A DNA stretch of 64,000 nucleotides from Lachnospiraceae bacterium UBA7086 (GTDB lineage Bacteria > Bacillota > Clostridia > Lachnospirales > Lachnospiraceae), in the NCBI GenBank assembly GCA_002492525.1, contig DKZA01000022.1:128246-192245 (forward strand), read 5' to 3'. Made by a program: the position numbers and the translations under genes. Under the pieces are notes generated by a model. The model made no database searches. It was not told the origin of the DNA and saw only the letters and a list, made by a program, of their open reading frames with translations. Shown piece after piece: positions 57,946 to 64,000 of the stretch; the first letter of the stretch is position 1; each line of letters begins with the position of its first letter.

Positions 57946-59658
57946 TTAATCTTCCTCCTTAATCTTCTTGCTCGTTCCAAAGAAACGGATAAACAGATTC
58001 ATCAACAGTACCGAGAAATATACGATCAGGATCAGGATTGTGGCATAAGCGCAGGCCACACCATAATATCCCTTCTCCGCAAATTCATTAATCTGACAGG
58101 TGATAAGCAGAAACTGCGGTGTCACCAACAGGATAATGGCACTGATTGCCGTAATACTTCTCACAAAGGAAGTCACCAATCCGCTGAAGAAAGAATCCTT
58201 AATCAAAGGCAGTGTCACCGTCATAAACACCTTACCGCTGCCGGCTCCTAAGTCATAAGCCGATTCCTCGATGGATTTGTCAATCTGACGGAGAGCGGAA
58301 ATACCGCTTCTGGTGCCCACCGGAAGACTTCGTATGATAAATACGATAATCAGGATAAGTCCTGTACCGTATAACCCGCTCATAATGCCTGTGTGGAAAA
58401 TACCATTGGCATAGCCGCGGATATAACCGATACCAAGTACCGTTCCCGGTACAGCCATGGCCAGCATAGACACAAACTCAATAAATCCCTTGGATTTAAA
58501 TTTCTTCTTAACCACCAGATAAGATATGACCATGGACAACAGTGCCGTGACAGGCGCCGCAATGATGGATAAGACAAAGGAGTCCTTAAATGCCTTAAAA
58601 CCGCTATATTTAAACAGATACTCAAACCATTTCAGGGAAAGAGAATAATCACGTCCCCACAGCTTGAACAACGCGCCGAAGGGAATCATGATATACATGA
58701 CGATAACAAACACCGCCACCAGGGAACATATGATAGTAAGCGGAATCGTCACGCTCTTATCCTCGATCAGCATCCTTGCTCTGGACGCCTTACCGGTGAG
58801 AGTCGCTGCCGTTTTTCTTTCCAGATAATATTTCTGTATAAAGAACAGGATCAGTGTCAATGACAGGAGTACCACCGACATAGCCGCGGCACCCGTAGAG
58901 TCATAAGATCCGGTTACCTGTAAATAAATCGTCGTCGCCAGCGTATCGTAATCGCCGCCGATCAACATCGGATTTGCAAAATCCGCAACCGATTCGATAA
59001 AGGTGACTAAAAAAGCATTTCCGATTCCGGGTAAAAGCAGCGGAAACGTCACCGTAGCAAATACTTTCATCCTGGATGCCCCGATATCCCGTGCAGCCTC
59101 CTCCAGAGATGGATCGATATTTTTCAAAAGACCTTTTAACATCATATAGCAGACCGGGAAAAAGGTCAGTGTCTGCACCACCACGATTCCCTTTAAGCCA
59201 TACACATTAGAATCATAAATATGTAACAAAGACCGGGTAATAATACCGCTTCGCCCGAACAACATGATGGTTGACAAGGATAAGACGAAGGGCGGTGAAA
59301 CCACCGGCAAAAGAGATACAATATTAAACAGTCTCCCGACCAGCTTACTTCTAACCTTCACATAAACATCCACATAGGCGAATAACAACCCTATCAAAGT
59401 GGACAAAATACTCGTCAATAATCCCAATACCACCGTATTGCCAAACGCCTTGCGGAACCTCTGCATACTTAAGACGCGCTTAAAAACATCCAGTGTAAAC
59501 TGTCCCTCCGTATACACACTGTCTATCAGCAGTACAAACAGCGGATAACAGATAAACAGGGCAAGAAAAACAAGCAGAATAACGATCATCCCCACCAACA
59601 CCGGATCCGAAAGCAGCTTCTTGCGATCCAGACTCGCACTCTTGCTTTTAGATGCCAT
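57946..59658 (-). CDS. ABC transporter permease, two fused membrane domains (FbpB-like)
   Basis: 570 aa. The ATG at 59658 has AGGAGG about 8 nt upstream; a GTG at 59664 is possible. About 12 membrane helices form two repeats, each with a permease EAA loop: LEEAARDIGASRMKVFATVT (about 195) and IEESAYDLGAGSGKVFMTVT (about 475). The EAA loops contact the ATPase. Fused double permeases are typical of FbpB/AfuB-type systems. It is encoded between the binding protein (with a strong stem-loop in the gap, 59685-59710) and the ATPase. It imports a small solute such as Fe(III) or a sugar phosphate. Confidence 0.92.
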   Translation of the reverse strand: MASKSKSASLDRKKLLSDPVLVGMIVILLVFLALFICYPLFVLLIDSVYTEGQFTLDVFKRVLSMQRFRKAFGNTVVLGLLTSILSTLIGLLFAYVDVYVKVRSKLVGRLFNIVSLLPVVSPPFVLSLSTIMLFGRSGIITRSLLHIYDSNVYGLKGIVVVQTLTFFPVCYMMLKGLLKNIDPSLEEAARDIGASRMKVFATVTFPLLLPGIGNAFLVTFIESVADFANPMLIGGDYDTLATTIYLQVTGSYDSTGAAAMSVVLLSLTLILFFIQKYYLERKTAATLTGKASRARMLIEDKSVTIPLTIICSLVAVFVIVMYIMIPFGALFKLWGRDYSLSLKWFEYLFKYSGFKAFKDSFVLSIIAAPVTALLSMVISYLVVKKKFKSKGFIEFVSMLAMAVPGTVLGIGYIRGYANGIFHTGIMSGLYGTGLILIIVFIIRSLPVGTRSGISALRQIDKSIEESAYDLGAGSGKVFMTVTLPLIKDSFFSGLVTSFVRSITAISAIILLVTPQFLLITCQINEFAEKGYYGVACAYATILILIVYFSVLLMNLFIRFFGTSKKIKEED

Positions 59659-59684
59659 CCCCACTTCCTCCTTCTTGAATGAAT

Positions 59685-59710
59685 GGGAGATGGTACGAAT
59701 ACCATCTCCC
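59685..59710 (-). other. Intercistronic stem-loop after the binding-protein gene
   Basis: A perfect 11-bp stem (59685-59695 with 59700-59710) with a 4-nt loop lies between the binding-protein gene and the permease. No T run follows on the minus strand, so it probably stabilises the binding-protein mRNA or attenuates the permease, as in other ABC operons. Confidence 0.6.
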
Positions 59711-59770
59711 GGTTTTACAAATCTGCACTGATGAGTATCCGTAACAGCCTTTTATAACCTGCTGTTATGA

Positions 59771-60991
59771 TTACTCTGTAAGGAATCTGCTGCTGTCCGC
59801 AGCATCCGCAGAACCGTTTGTCACTGCTGCAAAGAAATCCTCCACATACTGTGCTGTATTCTGTTTCGCATCCTCAAAATCATATTCAATTACATTGTCA
59901 GGATCCAAACCAAACTGGGCAGCTTCTTCCGGCTGCTGTGCATTGTCGAGTACCAGGAACTGATAAGATTCATTTTCCTTGGCGATGTTCACGCAGTCAG
60001 GAGACAGCGCATACTCAATCCAGAGTTTGGAAGCATTGGGATGTTTACATCCCTTAAAGATAGCGGTTGCACCGATTTCAAAGCTGGTTCCGGATGCCGG
60101 AATAACCAGTTCGATATTGTCATAACCGGAAAGGATCTGCGTAATACCGTCATGTAAGAAACCAATGCCGATCACGCACTCGCCAGGACCTACCATCTTG
60201 GACGGGCCGGAACCACTCTTCGTGTACTGATATACATTCTTGTCAAGTTCCTGGAAATATTTCATAGCCTCGTCATGGCCTTTGGTCTGTACCATGGTGT
60301 TGATGACTAATTTCGCCGTGCCTGCCGTAGACGGATTGGACATACCGATCAGTCCTTTATATTCCGGCTTTAACAGATCATCCCAATCCTGAGGAACTTC
60401 CAGACCTAAACGATCAAGTTCTTCCTTATTTACCATGAAACCAAGGATACCTTTATAGATGCCGTACCAGTGGCCATCTGCGTCCTTGTACATATCTCCC
60501 AGTAAGTGAGAAGCGTTTTTCGCTTCATAAGGCTCTAACAGACCGGCTGCCACTGCCTCATTATAAGGATCTGTGGTACCGCCAAACCATACATCGCCGG
60601 AAGGATTGCCGGCTTCCTCTTCAATCTTGGTATATACCTCACCAGTGGAAAGTCTCTGATAATCCACCTTGATGCCGTACATTTCCTCGAACTTCTGACA
60701 TGCCGCTGACAGATATGCTTCCTCACAGGAACCATAAACCACCAAAGACCCTTCCGCCTGTGCTGCCGCTACCAGATCATCCGCTGCGGAACCTGCTTCT
60801 TCTGCCGCAGGCGCTTCCGCTTCAGGTGCCTCTGCTGCCGGCGCTTCCGCTTCAGGTGCTTCCGCTGCCGGTGCCTCTGCCGCAGGTGCTTCTGCTGCCG
60901 GTGCCTCGGAACCGCCGCAGGCTGTCAACGAAAAGATCATTGACGCTGCCAGAATCGCCGCTGTCACTTTTTTCATGACATTCTTTCTCAT
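59771..60991 (-). CDS. Extracellular solute-binding lipoprotein (FbpA/AfuA-like)
   Basis: 406 aa. The ATG at 60991 has GGAGG 8 nt upstream and gives a good signal peptide, so the longer frame from 61051 is not used. KKVTAAILAASMIFSLTACG is a lipoprotein signal with a TACG lipobox. A repeated Ala-Pro-Glu linker (about 22-68) follows, then a type 2 binding-protein fold: LVVYGSCEEAYLSAACQKFE, MYGIKVDYQRLSTGEVYTKI, GDVWFGGTTDPYNEAVAAGL and GTSFEIGATAIFKGCKHPNA. It resembles Fe(III)-binding FbpA and sugar-phosphate-binding AfuA. The FbpA tyrosine pair is not obvious, so a sugar phosphate or other anion is possible. Confidence 0.87.
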   Translation of the reverse strand: MRKNVMKKVTAAILAASMIFSLTACGGSEAPAAEAPAAEAPAAEAPEAEAPAAEAPEAEAPAAEEAGSAADDLVAAAQAEGSLVVYGSCEEAYLSAACQKFEEMYGIKVDYQRLSTGEVYTKIEEEAGNPSGDVWFGGTTDPYNEAVAAGLLEPYEAKNASHLLGDMYKDADGHWYGIYKGILGFMVNKEELDRLGLEVPQDWDDLLKPEYKGLIGMSNPSTAGTAKLVINTMVQTKGHDEAMKYFQELDKNVYQYTKSGSGPSKMVGPGECVIGIGFLHDGITQILSGYDNIELVIPASGTSFEIGATAIFKGCKHPNASKLWIEYALSPDCVNIAKENESYQFLVLDNAQQPEEAAQFGLDPDNVIEYDFEDAKQNTAQYVEDFFAAVTNGSADAADSSRFLTE

Positions 60992-61090
60992 AACTTTTTC
61001 CTCCTTCACATGTTCTCTGCCGATTTCCCGTATGTCATTCCCCGGATGCAATATGTGAAATCATGCAACTTTTTATTGGCTTACAATAAA

Positions 61091-61119
61091 ATTATATACA
61101 ACATGCACAAAGGAGTCTA
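61091..61119 (-). promoter_or_regulatory. Sigma-A-like promoter of the ABC importer operon
   Basis: Minus strand TAGACT (61114-61119), 17-nt spacer, TATAAT (61091-61096); the -10 is perfect and the -35 is 4/6. It lies 100 nt before the binding-protein ATG. The weak -35 fits activation by the adjacent response regulator, but this is inferred. Confidence 0.6.
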
Positions 61120-61159
61120 CTCGACAATACACTTATATGTTTCACAATTCTGACATGTT

Positions 61160-61918
61160 TCACTCCGGACTATACCGATTCTGATATTCGGAGGGTGAAA
61201 CCCCCACATATTTCTTAAATGTCGCACTGAAATATGTAATGTTGCGATAGCCCACCTGCTCTGCCACCTCATAAACCTTATGCCGATAATCCTGCAGCAG
61301 ACTCATCGCCACCCGCATACGTTTCTTAGTCACAAAAACCATCAGCGTGGAGTCCGTCTCCTTGCGGAATAAATGGCTCAAATGCCCCTCACTGATTCCC
61401 AGACTGTCCGCTACCGCCTTGACAGAAATATTGGGATTGGCATAATTTACATCCACATAAGCGATGGCATCCATGATATATTTGCTCTTATCTCCCGGAT
61501 CCAGACGCAGCTCCTGATTCTGTTGTTCTTTGCGCTGCGCATCCCGCCTGTTCTTTTCTATGATCTTACTGATCGTGCTCTCAAGTTCCCCGTCCTTAAA
61601 CGGTTTTAACAGATAATCCGCCGCACCCAGTTTCACTGCCTGCTGGGCATAAGCAAAGTCATCATAAGCCGTGAGAAAGATCACATAGGGCTCCAACCCA
61701 TATTCATAAACCCGTTCAATCATTTCAATCCCCATCATTTTAGGCATCCGAATATCCGTGACCACAATATCCGGCCTGCATTTACGGATTATCTCCACGC
61801 CCTCTTCTCCGTTACCTGCTTCTCCCATCACGATACAGTTGATTTTGGACCAGTCCGTACCCATGATGATTCCCTGCCGTACCCTCTTTTCATCCTCTAC
61901 CACAACTACCTTATACAT
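61160..61918 (-). CDS. Response regulator, YesN-like (AraC-type DNA-binding domain)
   Basis: 252 aa. The ATG at 61918 has GGAGAAGG 1-6 nt upstream, and the frame from 61957 is the longer alternative. A receiver domain (residues 1-125): VVVVEDEKRVRQGIIMG, CRPDIVVTDIRMPKMMGIEM (phospho-acceptor Asp) and AAQ-type VKLGAADYLLKPFKDGELES (Lys). A helical linker precedes two AraC-type HTH motifs (ISVKAVADSLGISEGHLSHL and VYEVAEQVGYRNITYFSATF) ending in KKYVGVSPSEYQNRYSPE. The kinase gene is upstream (28 nt). Such pairs control the nearby ABC importer genes, here probably the operon at 61091. Confidence 0.93.
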   Translation of the reverse strand: MYKVVVVEDEKRVRQGIIMGTDWSKINCIVMGEAGNGEEGVEIIRKCRPDIVVTDIRMPKMMGIEMIERVYEYGLEPYVIFLTAYDDFAYAQQAVKLGAADYLLKPFKDGELESTISKIIEKNRRDAQRKEQQNQELRLDPGDKSKYIMDAIAYVDVNYANPNISVKAVADSLGISEGHLSHLFRKETDSTLMVFVTKKRMRVAMSLLQDYRHKVYEVAEQVGYRNITYFSATFKKYVGVSPSEYQNRYSPE

Positions 61919-61946
61919 ACCTTCTCCATTCCCAATCATTTGTTTC

Positions 61947-63677
61947 CTACAATTCACGGCTTAGGGGGATTGTCAGATACACTTTGGTTCCCACTCCTTT
62001 TTCGGATTCCACATGCAGTCCGTAGGGTTCCCCATAATGCAGCCTGATGATCGCATCCACATTATTATAGCCGATACTTTCATGCCCGGACGGTTTTTCC
62101 TCCGATGTCTGTCCCGTCTCATTCAGCCGCCGTACTTCCTCCTTTGTCATACCAATACCGTCATCCTGGACCAGAATCTGCAGGGTATCCCCGTTCACTT
62201 CTGTGGCCTGCACCAGCACCGTTCCTGTCTCACACTCTGCCAGCCCATGAATAATGGCATTCTCCACAATAGGCTGCAGCGTCAGCTTAGGAAGCATACA
62301 TTCTTCCAGTTCCTCCGGTATATCTACGATCAGTTCAAATTTATCCGCAAAACGTATCTTCTGAATCTCCGTGTAAGCCTCCACTAAAGAAATTTCCTGG
62401 GAAAGCCGGATGATCGGCTTGGCGGAAATACTCATTCTGAAAATCTGCGCCAGATTCGAGGACATGGACACCAGTTCCGGCATATCATTCTCTTTTGCCA
62501 TCCACTTCATTGTATCCAGTGTATTATATAGAAAATGCGGATTTAACTGGGCCTGCATCATCTTGATATTGCTGTCGCTAAGTTCTCTCTCCCGTTGGAT
62601 GAGCCGCTGCGTATTATCGATCAGATGCCTTGACATCACATTAAAACTCTCCGAAAGCTGTCCCAGCTCATCATCGCTGTTGACCTCAATATGCGTTTCA
62701 TAATTTCCCTTCTTAATCTCGCCAATCGCAAGCTGCATCCTCTGTATCGGCTTATAGATGAGGCGGCTGACATAATATGACAAAAAGAGACAGGCAAGTG
62801 TACTGATTGCCCCGAACAGCATCGCAATTCCTAACACATATTTTTTCAGATGATTCAGAAAAGCCATGGGCTGACGATGCATGATATACAGATTACAGTC
62901 CTCATTATAATCCAGATAGTAGAAACTGTCTTTCTCCATACTCATGCAGGGTGCTTCCATCTTAAATAAGGATTTCCCCACACTGACGATTTCTTCCGAG
63001 TAGCTTTCACTGGAAAAATACACGATTTCCCTGAAATCATCCATCACATAGATAACACCCTCCTGCTCCTTTCCAAGCCCTTTGAGCATGTTATCAAAAT
63101 TCTCCTTGACAATGGTAGCAATCACGTAGCCTTCCACCTCACCATCTTCTCCCAGGACCGTCCGTCCCACACGCAGATACTCCACCCTTTTTTCTCCCTC
63201 ATAAAGTCTGGCATTGCATACTACGTACTCTCCCGGATGTCTGGATGCCGTGTAAAGTATATTCCAATTCAGGGACAGTTTCCTGCTGATGAACTTATTG
63301 TCCGTTATGGTCATCTTTCTGATCCCTTCTCCGTCATAGATGGAAAAGCTGGCATAACTGCCACATTCCCCGGAAGCTGCATAAAGTTTCCGGTAAATAA
63401 CTTCCGATAATTTTCCATCCCCCTTTGTCAAAAACAATCGGACTTCCTCATCCTCACTCAATCTGCCTATCACTGTGAAAATATCTGAAAATGCTTCTTC
63501 TAAAGATTCCTCCGCCAGCGCAAGCGTACTTTCCGCCTCCCGGTTCAGATGATTCTGATAAGTCAGATTCAGCACCTGGAGCAATAACAGATAGCCGCCC
63601 AGCATCGGTATAATAGACGTTATGATCATTCCCGTAAAGATTTTACCAAGAAAAGATAACTTTTTAAATGATTTCAT
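61947..63677 (-). CDS. Sensor histidine kinase, YesM-like
   Basis: 576 aa. The ATG at 63677 has GGGGGA 4 nt upstream; a GTG at 63689 is in frame. Two membrane segments (about 10-32 and 280-305) flank an extracellular sensing region. A HAMP domain (YKPIQRMQLAIGEIKKGNYE) follows, then the histidine-kinase domain with SNIKMMQAQLNPHFLYNTLD (phospho-His in L-N-P-H-F-L-Y-N), TLQPIVENAIIHGLAECETG (N box) and ILVQDDGIGMTKEEV (G box). This is the sugar-sensing YesM family that pairs with AraC-type regulators and nearby ABC transporters. The sensed ligand is unknown; a solute imported by the adjacent ABC system is likely. Confidence 0.94.
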   Translation of the reverse strand: MKSFKKLSFLGKIFTGMIITSIIPMLGGYLLLLQVLNLTYQNHLNREAESTLALAEESLEEAFSDIFTVIGRLSEDEEVRLFLTKGDGKLSEVIYRKLYAASGECGSYASFSIYDGEGIRKMTITDNKFISRKLSLNWNILYTASRHPGEYVVCNARLYEGEKRVEYLRVGRTVLGEDGEVEGYVIATIVKENFDNMLKGLGKEQEGVIYVMDDFREIVYFSSESYSEEIVSVGKSLFKMEAPCMSMEKDSFYYLDYNEDCNLYIMHRQPMAFLNHLKKYVLGIAMLFGAISTLACLFLSYYVSRLIYKPIQRMQLAIGEIKKGNYETHIEVNSDDELGQLSESFNVMSRHLIDNTQRLIQRERELSDSNIKMMQAQLNPHFLYNTLDTMKWMAKENDMPELVSMSSNLAQIFRMSISAKPIIRLSQEISLVEAYTEIQKIRFADKFELIVDIPEELEECMLPKLTLQPIVENAIIHGLAECETGTVLVQATEVNGDTLQILVQDDGIGMTKEEVRRLNETGQTSEEKPSGHESIGYNNVDAIIRLHYGEPYGLHVESEKGVGTKVYLTIPLSREL

Positions 63678-63699
63678 ATATTCCCCCACATATATTCAC

Positions 63700-63728
63700 A
63701 TAATAACAGATACCTGTTTTACGCGCAA
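63700..63728 (-). promoter_or_regulatory. Extended -10 promoter of the kinase/regulator pair
   Basis: Minus strand TTGCGC (63723-63728), 17-nt spacer, TATTAT (63700-63705) preceded by TGT, an extended -10. It lies 23 nt before the kinase ATG. The spacer contains a short AACAG/CTGTT inverted repeat that might be an operator. Confidence 0.55.
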
Positions 63729-63761
63729 GTCTAATCGGCTTTATGGAACAAGGGAAATATT

Positions 63762-63806
63762 TTAAAAGAAAAAAGAGGAATGTTGTAAACATCAACATTT
63801 CCTCTT
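63762..63806 (-). terminator. Terminator of the tRNA transcript
   Basis: CAACATTCCTCTT and AAGAGGAAATGTTG pair in a long stem (63773-63785 with 63793-63806, one bulged base), followed on the minus strand by a run of Ts. It sits 13 nt after the 3' end of tRNA-Leu. Confidence 0.85.
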
Positions 63807-63818
63807 CTCAAAAGATAG

Positions 63819-63904
63819 TGCCGGCGACCGGAATCGAACCGGTACGGGAGGTTAGTCCCGCAGGATTTTAAGTCCTGTGCGTCTGCCAGTTCCGCCACGC
63901 CGGC
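63819..63904 (-). tRNA. tRNA-Leu (anticodon UAA)
   Basis: 86-nt cloverleaf on the minus strand: acceptor GCCGGCG (5') with CGCCGGC (3') and discriminator A; D-arm GGCGGAACTGGCAGACGC; anticodon stem CAGGA/TCCTG with loop CTTAAAA, anticodon TAA reading UUA; a long variable arm, as in class II tRNA-Leu; T-arm GGTTCGATTCC. CCA is not encoded. Confidence 0.96.
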
Positions 63905-63942
63905 AAATTGCAGCAATCTGTTTATGAAGTTTGTCTTTGAAA

Positions 63943-64000
63943 CGACCCGGATGGGACTCGAACCCACGACCTCCGCCGTGACAGGGCGGCGCTCTAACCA
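63943..64000 (-). tRNA. tRNA-Asp (anticodon GUC), 5' end beyond window
   Basis: The minus strand shows the 3' part of a tRNA: anticodon stem GCCCT... with loop CTGTCAC (anticodon GTC reading GAC/GAU), T-arm GGGTTCGAGTCCC and acceptor strand CGGGTC with discriminator G. The 5' acceptor strand lies past position 64000. It precedes tRNA-Leu, so both are likely one transcript. Confidence 0.93.

Noticed and set aside
60770..60920. Tandem repeat resembling a repeat array
   Set aside because: It is the coding repeat for the Ala-Pro-Glu linker of the binding lipoprotein, not CRISPR; units are too short and continuous in frame.
63731..63967. Minus-strand open frame of 78 codons
   Set aside because: It runs across tRNA-Leu and part of tRNA-Asp; the tRNA structures explain the sequence.
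1..64000. Transposases, integrases, phage genes, CRISPR arrays, restriction systems or retroelements
   Set aside because: None were recognised on either strand; the only nuclease-like gene is the Uma2-family gene at 34289-34870.

Overview
The window looks like chromosome from a motile, Gram-positive Clostridia, most likely a Lachnospiraceae relative (Roseburia/Eubacterium/Butyrivibrio type). The grounds are a fliW-csrA pair beside flgM-flgN-flgK-flgL, sigma-D (sigma-28) promoters, strong AGGAGG-type ribosome sites, a YesM/YesN-like two-component pair and an FbpABC-like ABC system. This is inferred from gene content; no 16S gene is present.

Positions 1-31916 are one long, AT-rich, minus-strand surface-glycan locus that continues past the left edge. 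Its promoter-proximal end (31916 down to about 21000) holds a nonulosonic-acid-like sugar pathway: NeuB-type synthase, TylF-like methyltransferase, TIM-barrel isomerase-like protein, CBS-DegT aminotransferase fusion, formyltransferase-PglD acyltransferase fusion, Gfo/Idh oxidoreductase, class III aminotransferase, CMP-sugar synthetase and a nitrilase-family amidase. No hydrolysing epimerase or 4,6-dehydratase is visible. Next come a CDP-glycerol-transferase-like protein, a beta-propeller, a sulfatase-fold protein and an APS-kinase/methyltransferase fusion. The distal part holds diverse glycosyltransferases, a second DegT aminotransferase, methyltransferases and a cupin. About eleven proteins carry the same small Rossmann-like module (related to the PglD N-terminal domain), placed N-terminally, C-terminally, internally or alone. 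The leftmost gene, cut by the window edge, fuses a fucosyltransferase-like domain to an RfbA-like nucleotidyltransferase domain lacking its GGxGTRL loop. A candidate sigma-D promoter precedes the locus, suggesting the glycan is made together with flagella.

Positions 32442-48200 mix glycosyltransferases with flagellar genes: an XRE regulator, two CgeB-like glycosyltransferases (one at each end), four tandem GT2-TPR glycosyltransferases in an A-B-A-B pattern, a Uma2-family gene, a GT4 and a degenerate methyltransferase-like protein. Between them lie flaG-fliD-fliS-chaperone and flagellin (hag) on the minus strand. The hag leader has a sigma-D promoter, an upstream A/T tract, three stem-loops and a textbook CsrA hexaloop hairpin. 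Together these suggest a flagellin glycosylation island.

Positions 48261-55215 are the flgM-flgN-flgK-flgK2-flgL-fliW-csrA operon, read leftwards from a sigma-D promoter. It has two FlgK paralogues and a striking palindromic element between flgK2 and flgL. With the hag leader it forms a complete CsrA-FliW-Hag control circuit. Positions 55252-63677 are housekeeping-type: a CPA2 cation/proton antiporter, an ABC importer (ATPase, fused double permease, lipoprotein binding protein) and its likely sensor kinase/response regulator. The right end has tRNA-Leu(UAA) and a truncated tRNA-Asp(GUC). Start codons were chosen by ribosome-site spacing and several differ from the longest open frame.
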